A DNA stretch of 48,584 nt. It comes from Chromatiales bacterium. Lineage in GTDB: Bacteria; Pseudomonadota; Gammaproteobacteria; SZUA-152. The stretch is taken from assembly GCA_026982475.1 (NCBI GenBank), contig JALSHB010000170.1:1-48584 (forward strand), in the 5' to 3' direction. The notes beneath the pieces were generated by a model. It did not search any database and was not told the DNA's origin. It saw nothing but the letters and a program-made list of their open reading frames with translations. How positions within the stretch are numbered: the first letter of the stretch is position 1; each line of letters starts with the position of its first letter. Below are positions 1 to 9,314 of the stretch, one piece after another. A program made the position numbers and the translations under genes.

Positions 1-1076
1 ACGATATTGGGGAACTTGGCGCTGAACTCCTTGGCCTGCAGGGCCAGGCGGGCGGCCATGCGGCGGGCGATCTCGCGGTAGATCTGCGCGATGCGGCTGT
101 CCGGGTCCTTGACCACGGTGGGGTTGCCGCTGTCCACTTCCTCGCGGATCTGGATGTCCAGCGGCAGGGCGCCGAGGAAGTCCACGTCGTAGTCCTCGGA
201 CATGCGCGAGCCGCCGCCCTCGCCGAAGATGTGCTCTTCGTTGCCACACTTGGAACAGATGTGGATGCTCATGTTCTCGACGATGCCGAGCACGGTCACG
301 TCGACCTTCTCGAACATCTTCAGCGCCTTGCGGGCGTCGAGCAGGGCGATGTCCTGCGGCGTGGTGACGATCAGCGCGCCGCTCACCGGCACCTTCTGCG
401 CCAGGGTCAGCTGGATGTCGCCGGTGCCCGGCGGCAGGTCGATGATGAGGTAATCCACGTCCTGCCAGTGGGTGTCGTTGAGCAGCTGTTCGAGGGCCTG
501 GGTGACCATGGGGCCGCGCCAGATCATCGGCGTATCCTCCTCGATCAGGTAGCCGATGGACATAGACTGGATGCCGTGGCCCATCAACGGCTCCAGGGAC
601 TTGCCGTCCCTGGATTCCGGCTTGTCGGACACGCCCAGCATGCGCGGCTGACTGGGGCCGTAGATGTCGGCATCGAGGATACCCACGGTGGCGCCCTCGG
701 CGGCCAGCGCCAGAGCCAGGTTGACGGCAGTGGTGGACTTGCCGACACCGCCCTTGCCGGAGGCGATGGCGATGATGTTCTTGACGCCGGGGATGGGCTT
801 GACGCCCTTCTGCACCGAATGCGGCTCGATCTTGCTGCTGACGTTGATGACGGCCTCGTCGACGCCGTCGATGGCCTCCACCAGCGCCTTCAGCCTGTCG
901 GCCAGCTCGTCCTGCCAGCCCTTGGCGGGGTAGCCCAGCACCACGTCCACGCTGACCTTGCCGCCGTCGATGGCGATGTTCTTGATGCTCTTCGCGCTCA
1001 CCAGGTCCTGTTGCAGATTGGGATCGATGAACTGCTTGATGGCGGACTCGACCTGTTCGCGGGTGACGTCGCTCAT
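1..1076 (-). CDS. mrp: Mrp/ApbC/NBP35-family iron-sulfur cluster carrier ATPase (partial, C-terminus off the window)
   Basis: Reading the minus strand gives an open frame of 358 codons that runs off the left edge. The N-terminus (about residues 1-85) resembles the MIP18/DUF59 domain. A deviant Walker A motif GKGGVGKST lies at residues 107-115, and a CxxC pair (C274, C277) matches the cysteines that bridge a [4Fe-4S] cluster in the ApbC/Nbp35 family. Such proteins are cytosolic, dimeric carriers that pass Fe-S clusters to apo-proteins. The start is fixed by an AAGGAG Shine-Dalgarno seven bases upstream of ATG at 1076. It is divergent from metG, the usual gammaproteobacterial arrangement. The family assignment is secure; only the last few residues are missing. 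Confidence 0.95.
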   Translation of the reverse strand, partial: MSDVTREQVESAIKQFIDPNLQQDLVSAKSIKNIAIDGGKVSVDVVLGYPAKGWQDELADRLKALVEAIDGVDEAVINVSSKIEPHSVQKGVKPIPGVKNIIAIASGKGGVGKSTTAVNLALALAAEGATVGILDADIYGPSQPRMLGVSDKPESRDGKSLEPLMGHGIQSMSIGYLIEEDTPMIWRGPMVTQALEQLLNDTHWQDVDYLIIDLPPGTGDIQLTLAQKVPVSGALIVTTPQDIALLDARKALKMFEKVDVTVLGIVENMSIHICSKCGNEEHIFGEGGGSRMSEDYDVDFLGALPLDIQIREEVDSGNPTVVKDPDSRIAQIYREIARRMAARLALQAKEFSAKFPNI

Positions 1077-1150
1077 GATGGAAACTCCTTGGACTGACCG
1101 GTTTTTCAGGTTCCCGGGCATGCACCCGGGGACCGTAACGAAGCGGCGAG

Positions 1151-1180
1151 TTTACACAATTCGGGGGCCTGTCGTAATAT
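1151..1180 (+). promoter_or_regulatory. candidate sigma-70 promoter for metG
   Basis: In the divergent mrp/metG spacer, TTTACA (1151-1156) is followed after 18 bp by TAATAT (1175-1180). Transcription would start near 1187, giving a leader of about 75 nt before metG. The leader has no clear Shine-Dalgarno. This is inference from hexamer similarity only. Confidence 0.4.
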
Positions 1181-1263
1181 TACCTATTGTATAAACCGCC
1201 AGTGATTCCGGGGTCTTCCGGCTTCCCTGCCCCACACGCACTCCCTGAGCATCCAACAATCCA

Positions 1264-3345
1264 ATGAGCACTGCTTCCAATACGTCCACGCCTGCGCGCA
1301 GAAAAATCCTCGTCACCAGCGCCCTGCCCTATGCCAATGGCGCCATCCATCTGGGCCACATGGTGGAGTACATCCAGACCGACATCTGGGTGCGCTTTCA
1401 GAAGATGCGCGGCCACCAGTGCCTCTACGTCTGCGCCGACGATGCCCACGGCACGCCCATCATGCTGCGCGCCGAGCGCGAGGGAATCACCCCGGAGGAA
1501 CTCATCGCGCGGGTGAAAAAAGAACACGAGGCCGACTTCGCCGCCTTCGCCATCGGCTTCGACAACTACCACTCCACCCACTCGGAGGAGAACCGCGAAC
1601 TGGCGGAGAGCATCTATCTGCGCCTCAAAGAGGCCGGCCACATCGCCGTGCGCACCATCAAGCAGGCCTATGACCCGGTCAAGGAGATGTTCCTGCCGGA
1701 CCGCTTCCTCAAGGGCGAGTGCCCGCGCTGCGGCGCCAAGGACCAGTACGGCGACAACTGCGAGGTGTGCGGCGCCACCTATTCCACCGCCGAGCTGAAA
1801 AACCCGGTGTCGGTGGTGTCCGGCGCCACGCCCGTCGAAAAAGAGTCCGAGCATTATTTCTTCAAGCTGCCCGATTTCGAGGCCATGCTGCGCGACTGGA
1901 CCCACGGCGGCCACCTGCAAGCGGAGGTGGCCAACAAGCTCGACGAGTGGTTCGAGGCGGGCCTGCAGGAGTGGGACATCTCCCGCGACGCGCCCTACTT
2001 CGGCTTCAGGATTCCCGGCACGCAAGACAAGTACTTCTACGTCTGGCTGGACGCGCCCATGGGCTACTTCGCCAGCTTCAAGAACCTCTGCGCACACCGC
2101 GACGACCTCGACTTCGACGAATACACGCGCCCCGACAGCGACACCGAGCTGTACCACTTCATCGGCAAGGACATCATCTATTTCCACGCCCTGTTCTGGC
2201 CGGCGGTATTGCATGGCGCCGGCCTGCGCACGCCGACGGCCATCTTCGCCCACGGCTTCCTCACCGTGAACGGGCAAAAGATGTCCAAGTCGCGCGGCAC
2301 CTTCATCAACGCGCGCGCCTATCTGGATCATCTCAACCCGGAATACCTGCGCTACTACTTCGCCGCCAAGCTCACCAGCCGCATCGACGACCTCGACCTC
2401 AGCTTCGACGACTTCACGGCGCGGGTGAACGCCGACCTGGTCGGCAAGATGGTCAACATCGCCAGCCGCTGCGCCGGCTACATCAGCAAGAAGTGCGATG
2501 GCCTGCTGTCCGCTACTTGCAGTGAGCCCGAGCTGTATCAGCGCTTCGTCGACGCCGGCGAGCAGATTGCCGAACTGTACGAAAAGCGCGAATTCAGCCA
2601 CGCCATGCGCGAGATCATGGCCCTCGCCGACGTCGCCAACCAGTACATCGACGAACAAAAGCCCTGGGTGCTGGCCAAGTCCGAAGACTCCGCGCAGCAG
2701 GCACAGGACGTCTACAGCACCGGCCTCAACCTGTTTCGCGTGTTGATGACCTGGCTCAAGCCGGTGCTGCCGGCGATGGCCGGCCAGGCGCAGGACTTTT
2801 TGAACATCGGCTCGATGGACTGGCACGACTGCGACAAGCCGCTCACCCACCACCGCATCGACAGGTTCAAGCCGCTGATGACCCGCGTGGAGCAGGAAAA
2901 AATCGACGCCATGCTGGCGCAGACCCGCAGCGAGCTGGCCGCGCACGCCGCCGCCGAAGCGGCCGGCGAAGGTGGCGAGGCGGCCGAGCCCGGCCCACTG
3001 CAGGCCGACCCCATCAGCGACACCATCGGTTTCGACGATTTCGCCAGGATCGACCTGCGCATCGCGCGCATCCAAAAGGCCGAGCACGTGGACGGCGCCG
3101 ACAAGCTGCTGCGCCTGACCCTCGACCTCGGCGGAGAGACGCGCAACGTGTTCGCCGGCATCAAGAGCGCCTATGCGCCGGAGGACCTGGAGGGCAAGCT
3201 GACGGTGATGGTGGCCAACCTGGCGCCGCGCAAGATGCGCTTCGGTGTCTCCGAAGGCATGGTGCTGGCCGCCGGTCCGGGCGGCGAGGCGCTGTGGATA
3301 CTGCACCCGGACGACGGCGCACAGCCCGGCATGCGGGTGAAATAG
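1264..3345 (+). CDS. metG: methionyl-tRNA synthetase, long form with C-terminal tRNA-binding domain
   Basis: 693 residues. This class I synthetase charges tRNA-Met and initiator tRNA. The HIGH-type signature reads HLGH at residues 29-32 and KMSKS lies at 339-343. A four-cysteine zinc knuckle (C153, C156, C166, C169) identifies the MetG1 type. After an anticodon-binding helical domain and an Ala/Glu-rich linker near residues 560-580, the last 110 residues form the Trbp111-like OB-fold that dimerises and binds tRNA, as in the 677-residue E. coli enzyme. The ATG at 1264 has no obvious Shine-Dalgarno, but an upstream in-frame start would lengthen the N-terminus beyond the family norm. It is a stand-alone gene followed by a 315-bp spacer. 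Confidence 0.98.
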   Translation: MSTASNTSTPARRKILVTSALPYANGAIHLGHMVEYIQTDIWVRFQKMRGHQCLYVCADDAHGTPIMLRAEREGITPEELIARVKKEHEADFAAFAIGFDNYHSTHSEENRELAESIYLRLKEAGHIAVRTIKQAYDPVKEMFLPDRFLKGECPRCGAKDQYGDNCEVCGATYSTAELKNPVSVVSGATPVEKESEHYFFKLPDFEAMLRDWTHGGHLQAEVANKLDEWFEAGLQEWDISRDAPYFGFRIPGTQDKYFYVWLDAPMGYFASFKNLCAHRDDLDFDEYTRPDSDTELYHFIGKDIIYFHALFWPAVLHGAGLRTPTAIFAHGFLTVNGQKMSKSRGTFINARAYLDHLNPEYLRYYFAAKLTSRIDDLDLSFDDFTARVNADLVGKMVNIASRCAGYISKKCDGLLSATCSEPELYQRFVDAGEQIAELYEKREFSHAMREIMALADVANQYIDEQKPWVLAKSEDSAQQAQDVYSTGLNLFRVLMTWLKPVLPAMAGQAQDFLNIGSMDWHDCDKPLTHHRIDRFKPLMTRVEQEKIDAMLAQTRSELAAHAAAEAAGEGGEAAEPGPLQADPISDTIGFDDFARIDLRIARIQKAEHVDGADKLLRLTLDLGGETRNVFAGIKSAYAPEDLEGKLTVMVANLAPRKMRFGVSEGMVLAAGPGGEALWILHPDDGAQPGMRVK

Positions 3346-3363
3346 CCAAGCAGTGATCAAGGG

Positions 3364-3445
3364 TAGGTTGGGGTGAGGAACGAACCCCAACAATGCCGGG
3401 TTGGCGCATCGTCCGCTGTCGGGGTTCGTTCTTCACCCCAACCCA
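3364..3445. repeat. long imperfect inverted repeat downstream of metG
   Basis: Two 29-nt arms (3364-3392 and 3417-3445) are inverted copies of one another with only a few mismatches; each carries the core GGTTGGGGTGA and GAACGAACCCC. The 24-nt loop is unrelated. Transcribed RNA would form a very stable hairpin, so it may end the metG transcript, though there is no T-run. Within the window no second copy is seen; it looks like a REP-type palindrome. The rest of the metG-rsxA spacer (3346-3660) holds a tandem repeat and a possible promoter. Confidence 0.75.
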
Positions 3446-3464
3446 CAGACTGAGCAGATGGTGG

Positions 3465-3500
3465 GCGGTACTTCCCACAAAAGCGGTACTTCCCACAAAA
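3465..3500. repeat. perfect 18-bp tandem duplication
   Basis: GCGGTACTTCCCACAAAA occurs twice in direct succession (3465-3482 and 3483-3500) with no mismatch. The first copy is preceded by GTGG, so GTGGGCGGTACTTCCCAC can fold on itself and resembles the GGTGGGCA/TGCCCACC palindromes seen later near 23.7 and 24.5 kb. It is probably a replication-slippage duplication of part of a dispersed palindrome. Confidence 0.85.
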
Positions 3501-3521
3501 CAAGCGCGTCATCATGTCGCG

Positions 3522-3550
3522 CCCGGTGGTATATAACTGCACGATATAAT
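3522..3550 (+). promoter_or_regulatory. possible promoter of the rsx operon
   Basis: A perfect TATAAT hexamer lies at 3545-3550, about 110 nt before rsxA. The bases 17 bp upstream do not resemble TTGACA, so if used it is either activator-dependent or relies on a weak -35 element. No operator or riboswitch was recognised in the leader, which is AC-rich just before the rsxA start. Confidence 0.3.
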
Positions 3551-3660
3551 GTAGTCGTCTATGATTAGGCCATTTTGGTCTTTCAGCATCCACAGAGAGG
3601 TCTGTACCCTGTCCGCCGTCAAAGCCATTCGCCGACGGATCACACACAACACAACACGAC

Positions 3661-4242
3661 ATGACTGAATACGCCCTCATCCTGATCAGCACCGTGCTGG
3701 TGAACAACATCGTACTGGTGAAGTTCCTCGGCCTGTGTCCCTTCATGGGCGTGTCGCGCAAGCTGGAGACCGCCACCGGCATGGCCCTGGCCACCACCTT
3801 CGTGCTCACCCTGTCGGCGGTGTGCAGCTATCTGGTCAACGAATTCCTGCTCATCCCGCTGGGGCTGGAATACCTGCAGACCATCAGTTTCATCCTCGTC
3901 ATCGCCGTCGTCGTGCAATTCACGGAAATGGTGGTGCACAAGACCAGCCCGGTGCTGTATCAGGTGCTGGGCATCTTCCTGCCGCTGATCACCACCAACT
4001 GCGCGGTGCTCGGCGTGGCCCTGCTCAACGTGCAGCATCAGTACGGCTTCCTCGAATCGGCGGTATACGGCTTCGGCGCCGCGGTGGGCTTTTCGCTGGT
4101 GCTGGTGCTGTTCGCCGCCATGCGTGAACGCATCGCCGTGGCCGATGTGCCGCAGGCCTTCCGCGGCCCGGCCATCGCCCTGATCACCGCCGGACTCATG
4201 TCCATGGCCTTCATGGGCTTCGCCGGACTGGTGAAAGGGTGA
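3661..4242 (+). CDS. rsxA: Rnf/Rsx electron transport complex subunit A (membrane)
   Basis: 193 residues and highly hydrophobic, with six predicted transmembrane segments, matching the length of RnfA/RsxA (and NqrE). The N-terminal motif [19 protein letters not shown] contains the cysteine-bearing helix typical of this subunit, and a second motif [12 protein letters not shown] lies mid-protein. With RsxE it forms the membrane core that holds an intramembrane [2Fe-2S] centre. The complex couples ferredoxin:NAD+ electron flow to ion transport, or in E. coli terms keeps SoxR reduced. First gene of rsxABCDGE; separated from rsxB by a 247-bp gap that is almost entirely a palindromic insertion, where operons of this type are usually tightly packed. 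Confidence 0.97.
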   Translation: MTEYALILISTVLVNNIVLVKFLGLCPFMGVSRKLETATGMALATTFVLTLSAVCSYLVNEFLLIPLGLEYLQTISFILVIAVVVQFTEMVVHKTSPVLYQVLGIFLPLITTNCAVLGVALLNVQHQYGFLESAVYGFGAAVGFSLVLVLFAAMRERIAVADVPQAFRGPAIALITAGLMSMAFMGFAGLVKG

Positions 4243-4486
4243 CCCTCAAAACAGCAGTAGACCGCTTCGACGGCAAATAGAAACCCTTGAGTAGACTCAT
4301 AGTGCCAACGAAATTTACAACCCCGTGCAAGAGTGCAGGCGCTACAGGCCACATGGCACGCCCTCTTGGCCCGACTTGCTATGCAAAAAAATGCATCAAT
4401 GGCTCTACCATTGCCGCATTTTTTTGCTACGCAATACGGGCCAATAGCGCGCACCCTGCGACCTGTTCCACTGCTGCCTTGAGGGT
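4242..4486. mobile_element. MITE-like palindromic insertion between rsxA and rsxB
   Basis: The 245-bp segment begins at the last base of the rsxA stop and ends three bases before the rsxB ATG. Its ends are terminal inverted repeats: ACCCTCAAAACAGCAGTAG at 4242-4260 and the complement of ACCCTCAAGGCAGCAGTGG at 4468-4486 (16 of 19 identical). The centre is a 29-nt inverted repeat (4366-4394 against 4416-4444) with about five mismatches, continued by CAATGG/CCATTG around a 5-nt loop. It has no coding capacity. Its right end supplies GAGG, five to six bases ahead of the rsxB start. No clear target-site duplication was seen, so transposon origin is inferred from structure only. Confidence 0.7.
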
Positions 4487-4489
4487 GGC

Positions 4490-5083
4490 ATGTTAAGCGC
4501 CCTTCTCGCCCTGGGTGCCCTCGGCATCCTGTTCGGCCTGTTGCTGGGTTACGCCGCGATCCGCTACAAGGTGGAAGGCGACCCGCTGGTGGAGGAGATC
4601 GACGCCGTCCTGCCGCAGACCCAGTGCGGCCAGTGCGGCTACCCCGGCTGCCGCCCCTACGCCGAGGCCATCGCCCGCGGCGAGGCGGACATCAACCGCT
4701 GCCCGCCCGGCGGCGAAACGGTGATCATCGCCCTGGCCGATCTGCTGGGCCGCGACCCCAAGCCCCTGGACGAGGAATGCGGCGAGGAAAAGCCCAAGAT
4801 GGTGGCCTACATCCACGAGGAACAGTGCATCGGCTGCACCCTGTGCATCCAGGCCTGCCCGGTGGACGCCATCCTCGGCGCGCCAAAACAGATGCACACC
4901 ATCATCGAATCCGAATGCACCGGCTGCGAGCTGTGCGTGGAGCCCTGCCCGGTGGACTGCATCGAGATGATCCCCGTCAAACAGGGCCTCGACACCTGGA
5001 AATGGCCGGCGCCACCGCCGCCGCCCTATGAACGGCCCGCCGATGACGACGACACGGCGCCACAACCGGCGGGGGCGCACTGA
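4490..5083 (+). CDS. rsxB: Rnf/Rsx complex subunit B, multi-cluster ferredoxin-like protein
   Basis: 197 residues. An N-terminal membrane anchor (about residues 3-24) is followed by the RnfB Fe-S domain with C46, C49, C54 and C71, then a 2[4Fe-4S] ferredoxin domain with CxxCxxCxxxCP motifs beginning at C113 and C143. It takes electrons from soluble ferredoxin and passes them into the complex on the cytoplasmic face. A Pro-rich tail ends the protein. The ATG lies just beyond the palindromic element, which provides its likely Shine-Dalgarno (GAGG at 4481-4484). The stop overlaps the rsxC start as TGATG. Confidence 0.97.
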   Translation: MLSALLALGALGILFGLLLGYAAIRYKVEGDPLVEEIDAVLPQTQCGQCGYPGCRPYAEAIARGEADINRCPPGGETVIIALADLLGRDPKPLDEECGEEKPKMVAYIHEEQCIGCTLCIQACPVDAILGAPKQMHTIIESECTGCELCVEPCPVDCIEMIPVKQGLDTWKWPAPPPPPYERPADDDDTAPQPAGAH

Positions 5084-6750
5084 TGCATCGTCTGTTCCAG
5101 TTCAAGGGTGGCGTGGTGCTCAAGGAGCACAAGAAGGATTCCACCGCCCTGCCCGTGCAGCCGGCGAAACTGCCACCGACCCTGACCCTGCCCCTCAAGC
5201 AGCACATCGGCGTCGCCGCCGAGCCGGTGGTGGCGGTGGGCGACGAGGTGCTCAAGGGGCAACTCATCGCCCGCGCCGGCGACACCCTCAGCGCGCCCCT
5301 GCACGCCCCCAGCTCGGGCGCCGTGATCGCCATCGCCGATCAGCCGATCCCACATCCCTCCGGCCTGTCCGCGCCCTGCATCGTCATCGAGACCGATGGC
5401 GAGGAGCGCTGGCGGCCGCGTCAGCGCAGCGTGTTCAATTTCGCCGAGCTGAGCGCGCAGGAACTGCGCGAGATCATCCGCGACGCCGGCATCGTCGGCC
5501 TCGGCGGCGCCGGCTTCCCGGCGGCGGTGAAGCTCGACCCGCGCGGCCACGAGGTCGAACTGCTGATCCTCAACGGCGCCGAGTGCGAGCCCTATATCAC
5601 CTGCGACGAGATGCTGCTGCGCGAACACGCCCTGGAGGTGCTGGCCGGGCTGCTGATGATGCGCCACGCCCTGAACGCCCAGCGCTGCATCATCGCGGTC
5701 GAGAACAACAAGCCCAAGGCCTTCCGCGCCCTGCACGAGGAAATCCAGAACACCGGCGCCAACGTGGAGCTGGTGGAGGTACCCACCATCTACCCCACCG
5801 GCAGCGAGAAACAGCTGATCCAGGTGCTCACCGGCAAGGAGGTGCCGACCGGCGGTCTGCCCATCGACATCGGCATGGTGTGCCACAACGTCGGCACCGC
5901 CTATGCCGTGTACCGCGCGGTGGAATTCGACGAACCACTGATCTCCCGCTATGTCACGGTGGCCGGCAGCGTCGCCCACGCGCGCAATCTGAAAGTGCTG
6001 TTCGGCACCCCGCTGGGCAACCTGATCGAGGAATGCGGCGGCAACCGCCGCACCCTGCGCCGGGTCATCGTCGGCGGCCCCATGATGGGCACCGCCATGC
6101 ACAGCGACACGGTGCCGGTGGTCAAGACCACCAACTGCGTGCTGGTGGAGTCCGTCATGCACGACGTGCCGCTGCCCTCGCGCGACGAGTACGCCATGCC
6201 CTGCATCCGCTGCGGCAACTGCGCCCACGCCTGCCCGGTCAACCTGTTGCCGCAACAGCTGTACTGGTATGCGCGGGCGCGCGATTTCGACAAGATTCAG
6301 GACTATAACCTGTTCGACTGCATCGAGTGCGGCTGCTGCGACTATGTCTGCCCCAGCCAGATCCCGCTGGTGGGCTACTACCGCTACGCGAAGAGCGAGA
6401 TCTGGAACCAGGATGCGGAAAAGCGCCAGGCAGACCTGGCCCGCGAACGCCACCAGTTCCGCGAATTCCGCCTCGAACGGGAAAAGAAGGAACGCGCCGA
6501 ACGCCACAAGAAAAAGCGCAGCGCCGTGAGCAAGGCGGGCGGCGACGACAAGAAGGCCGCCATCGAGGCCGCCATGGCGCGGGTGCGGGCGAAAAAGGCC
6601 GAGCAGGACAGCGCGCCGAAGAACACCGACAATCTCACCCCGGCGCAGCAAAGGCAGGTCGATGAAGCCGACCGGCGGCGCCGTGAAGAAAACCCCGCCA
6701 CGAGCCCCCGAGACAACAAGGCCGAAAACACCCAGGACAGGCCGCAATGA
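5083..6750 (+). CDS. rsxC: Rnf/Rsx complex subunit C, NADH/FMN-binding peripheral subunit
   Basis: 555 residues. The family combines an N-terminal barrel-sandwich region, an NADH/FMN-binding Rossmann-like core (Gly-rich GLGGAGFPAAVK and the LILNGAECEPY motif) and two [4Fe-4S] motifs: C374/C377/C380/C384 and C413/C416/C419/C423. It is the NAD(H)-reactive subunit. The C-terminal tail (about 440-555) is charged and Ala/Lys/Arg-rich, probably coiled coil, and much shorter than the repetitive tail of the roughly 740-residue E. coli protein. Start and stop overlap rsxB (TGATG) and rsxD (ATGA), implying translational coupling. Confidence 0.97.
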   Translation: MHRLFQFKGGVVLKEHKKDSTALPVQPAKLPPTLTLPLKQHIGVAAEPVVAVGDEVLKGQLIARAGDTLSAPLHAPSSGAVIAIADQPIPHPSGLSAPCIVIETDGEERWRPRQRSVFNFAELSAQELREIIRDAGIVGLGGAGFPAAVKLDPRGHEVELLILNGAECEPYITCDEMLLREHALEVLAGLLMMRHALNAQRCIIAVENNKPKAFRALHEEIQNTGANVELVEVPTIYPTGSEKQLIQVLTGKEVPTGGLPIDIGMVCHNVGTAYAVYRAVEFDEPLISRYVTVAGSVAHARNLKVLFGTPLGNLIEECGGNRRTLRRVIVGGPMMGTAMHSDTVPVVKTTNCVLVESVMHDVPLPSRDEYAMPCIRCGNCAHACPVNLLPQQLYWYARARDFDKIQDYNLFDCIECGCCDYVCPSQIPLVGYYRYAKSEIWNQDAEKRQADLARERHQFREFRLEREKKERAERHKKKRSAVSKAGGDDKKAAIEAAMARVRAKKAEQDSAPKNTDNLTPAQQRQVDEADRRRREENPATSPRDNKAENTQDRPQ

Positions 6751-7790
6751 CGCTGCAGACCCCACCCCCACCCCACATCCACTCCGGCCTGCGCATCTCC
6801 CACATAATGTTGCAGGTGATCGCCGCGCTGATCCCGGCCATCATTTGCTACACCTGGTTCTTCGGCTGGGGCTTGATCATCAACACCCTCCTCGCCGTGC
6901 TCGTGGCCCTGGCCAGCGAGGCGCTGATGCTGAAGCTGCGCCAGCGGCCCCTGCGGCCCTTCCTCGGCGACGGCAGCGCGGTGCTCACCGCCATGCTGCT
7001 GGCTTTCTGCATCCCGCCGCTGGCGCCGTGGTGGATCACCGTGCTGGGGGTGGCCTTTGCGCTGATCGTCGGCAAGCACCTCTACGGCGGCCTCGGCTAC
7101 AACCCCTTCAATCCGGCCATGGTGGGCTACGTGATGCTGCTCATCTCGTTCCCGCTGGAGATGACCAGCTGGATGCCGCCCTTCATTCTCGAACAGCTGG
7201 AAATCGGCTTCGTCGACACCCTGGGGATGATCTTCCTCAATCACTTCCCCTACGGCCTCAGCATCGACGCCCTCAGCTCGGCCACGCCGCTGGACGCCAT
7301 GAAGACCGACCTGGGGCTGAACAAGACCGTGTCCGAGATCATGGAGAGCAACGCCCTGTTCGGCGACTTTGCCGGCACCGGCTGGGAATGGGTGGGCAAC
7401 TGGCTGCTGCTGGGCGGCGTCTATCTCATCTACAAGCGCGTCATCAGCTGGCACATCCCGCTGGCGATCATCGGCACCCTGTTCGTGATCGGCTCCTTTT
7501 TCTTTCTCATGGACCCGGACACCTATCCCTCGCCGCTGTTTCACATCTTCGGTGGCGCCACCATCCTCGCCGCCTTCTTCATCGCCACCGATCCGGTCAG
7601 CGCCAGCACCACGCCCAGGGGGCGCATCGTCTACGGCATCGGCATCGGCATCATCATCTACGTGATCCGTGCCTGGGGCGGCTATCCGGACGCCGTCGCC
7701 TTCGCCGTGCTGCTGATGAACATGGCCGCGCCGACCATCGACTACTACACCCAGCCGCGGGTCTACGGGCACGCGCGAGGTAAAGACTGA
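6747..7790 (+). CDS. rsxD: Rnf/Rsx complex subunit D, flavin-carrying membrane subunit
   Basis: 347 residues with about eight to ten transmembrane segments; member of the NqrB/RnfD family. Thr180 in the motif LSSATPLD is the expected attachment residue for covalently bound FMN in this family. The motif GGLGYNPFNPAMVGYV and the C-terminal ATDPVSASTTPRGR are also typical. It carries electrons across the membrane together with RsxG and is the likely ion-translocating subunit. Overlaps rsxC by 4 nt and rsxG by 1 nt (TGATG). Confidence 0.97.
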   Translation: MTLQTPPPPHIHSGLRISHIMLQVIAALIPAIICYTWFFGWGLIINTLLAVLVALASEALMLKLRQRPLRPFLGDGSAVLTAMLLAFCIPPLAPWWITVLGVAFALIVGKHLYGGLGYNPFNPAMVGYVMLLISFPLEMTSWMPPFILEQLEIGFVDTLGMIFLNHFPYGLSIDALSSATPLDAMKTDLGLNKTVSEIMESNALFGDFAGTGWEWVGNWLLLGGVYLIYKRVISWHIPLAIIGTLFVIGSFFFLMDPDTYPSPLFHIFGGATILAAFFIATDPVSASTTPRGRIVYGIGIGIIIYVIRAWGGYPDAVAFAVLLMNMAAPTIDYYTQPRVYGHARGKD

Positions 7791-8494
7791 TGCTGCGCCA
7801 GTACATGACGAGAAGCGCCCTGATCCTGGGCCTGTTCGCCCTGGTGGGCGGCGGTCTGGTGGCCTGGACCTATCAGCTCACCAAGCCGCACATCGAGGAG
7901 GCCGAACGGGCCTACACCCTGCGCAGCCTGCACGCGGTGATCGACCCCTCACTGCACGACAACGATATCTTCCGCGACATGATCACGGTGCGCGACCCCG
8001 CGCTGCTGGGCACCGACAAGCCGGTGCCGGTGTTCCGCGCACGGCGCAACGGCAAGCCGGTGGCGGTGGCCATCATGTCGGAGGCGCCGGACGGCTATGG
8101 CGGCCCCATCAAGCTGCTGGTGGGCATCCATGTGGACGGCACCATCGCCGGGGTGCGCGTGCTGTCACACAAGGAAACGCCCGGCCTGGGCGACAAGATC
8201 GAGGAGCGACGCAGCGACTGGATACTCGGCTTCAACGGCCACTCGCTGCGCAACCCGGAACAAAAGGGCTGGCATGTGCAGCGCGACGGTGGCATGTTCG
8301 ACCAGTTCACCGGCGCCACCATCACCCCACGCGCCGTGGTCAAGGCGGTGTACAACACGCTGAAGTATTATCAACGGCACAAGGAACGCCTGTTCGCGGA
8401 AAAGAGCATCGTGCCGCCGGCGGACAGCGACGACAAGGACGGCAAGAAAGAAGCGAGCAGCGACAACGGGAAAAACGGCAAGCATGGCGGATAA
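7790..8494 (+). CDS. rsxG: Rnf/Rsx complex subunit G, covalent FMN-binding protein
   Basis: 234 residues. One N-terminal transmembrane helix (about 10-32) anchors a periplasmic FMN-binding domain. The motif FTGATITP places Thr177 as the residue that receives FMN through a phosphoester bond, as in NqrC/RnfG. The conserved [11 protein letters not shown] sequence lies ahead of it. The C-terminal 30 residues are Lys/Asp-rich and low-complexity, longer than in E. coli. It overlaps rsxE by 11 nt. Confidence 0.97.
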   Translation: MLRQYMTRSALILGLFALVGGGLVAWTYQLTKPHIEEAERAYTLRSLHAVIDPSLHDNDIFRDMITVRDPALLGTDKPVPVFRARRNGKPVAVAIMSEAPDGYGGPIKLLVGIHVDGTIAGVRVLSHKETPGLGDKIEERRSDWILGFNGHSLRNPEQKGWHVQRDGGMFDQFTGATITPRAVVKAVYNTLKYYQRHKERLFAEKSIVPPADSDDKDGKKEASSDNGKNGKHGG

Positions 8495-9188
8495 TCCGAA
8501 AGACATCCTCAACGAAGGCCTGTGGCGCAACAACGCCGCGCTGGTTCAGCTGCTCGGCCTGTGCCCGCTGCTGGCGGTGTCCGGCACCGTGGTCAACGCC
8601 CTCGGCCTCGGCCTCGCCACCACCCTGGTGCTGGCCGGCTCCAATGTCACCGTGTCGCTGATCCGCAACCTGGTGCGGCCGGAACTGCGCATCCCCACCT
8701 TCGTGCTCATCATCGCCTCCTTCGTCACCGCCGTGGAGCTGCTGATGAAGGCCTTCGTCTACGACCTGTACCTGATCCTCGGCATCTTCATCCCGCTGAT
8801 CGTCACCAACTGCGTGATCATCGCCCGCGCCGAATCCTTCGCCTCCAAGAATCACGTCGGCCGCTCCCTGCTCGATGGCCTGTCCATGGGCGTGGGCTTC
8901 ACCCTGGTGCTGGTGGCCCTCGGCGCGATGCGTGAAGTCATCGGCCACGGCACCCTGCTGGCACAGGCCGAGCTGATGTTCGGCGCCGGCAGCGAGTGGC
9001 TCACCATCACCCTCCTCGACGACTACCGCGGCTTCCTGCTGGCCATCCTGCCACCCGGCGCCTTCATCGGCCTGGGACTGCTGATCGCGCTGAAAAACGT
9101 CATCGACCGACGGCATGAGACACGCCGCGCCGCCGCCCCCAAGGCCGCCGCCGCACCTTCCGGCACGGAAACCACCGCCACCTCCTAG
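8484..9188 (+). CDS. rsxE: Rnf/Rsx complex subunit E (membrane)
   Basis: 234 residues, homologous to RsxA and NqrD, with six transmembrane segments. [14 protein letters not shown] near residue 25 and [11 protein letters not shown] are the two conserved cysteine-containing half-helices that pair with those of RsxA. The C-terminal tail is Ala/Pro-rich. It is the last gene of the operon: nth, which often follows in enterics, is absent and a type IV pilus gene begins 126 bp downstream. The spacer 9189-9314 shows no obvious terminator or strong promoter, so read-through into the pilus operon cannot be excluded. Confidence 0.97.
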   Translation: MADNPKDILNEGLWRNNAALVQLLGLCPLLAVSGTVVNALGLGLATTLVLAGSNVTVSLIRNLVRPELRIPTFVLIIASFVTAVELLMKAFVYDLYLILGIFIPLIVTNCVIIARAESFASKNHVGRSLLDGLSMGVGFTLVLVALGAMREVIGHGTLLAQAELMFGAGSEWLTITLLDDYRGFLLAILPPGAFIGLGLLIALKNVIDRRHETRRAAAPKAAAAPSGTETTATS

Positions 9189-9314
9189 CCCCCTCCCCGG
9201 CACCCGCCACCCGATCGACTAATGGCCGGAAAGGCTGGACGGACGGTCGGGAATTCCCCCTGCCCGCGCCGATAACGGAAACAGAGCGTTCCCGTATCCA
9301 CCGCGAGCAGGCCC

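Noticed and set aside
1180-3393. 737-codon open frame on the minus strand opposite metG
   Set aside because: metG on the plus strand is certain, and the opposite frame is composed of His/Gln/Val/Gly-rich sequence with no family resemblance, as expected from complementing GC-rich codons.
5026-6771. 581-codon minus-strand frame opposite rsxC
   Set aside because: Fully overlaps rsxC and lacks any recognisable motif or ribosome-binding site.
9189-9314. sigma-54 promoter for minor-pilin operon 1
   Set aside because: A GG-N10-GC spacing occurs near 9250-9270, but neither the -24 nor the -12 box resembles TGGCAC or TTGC well enough.
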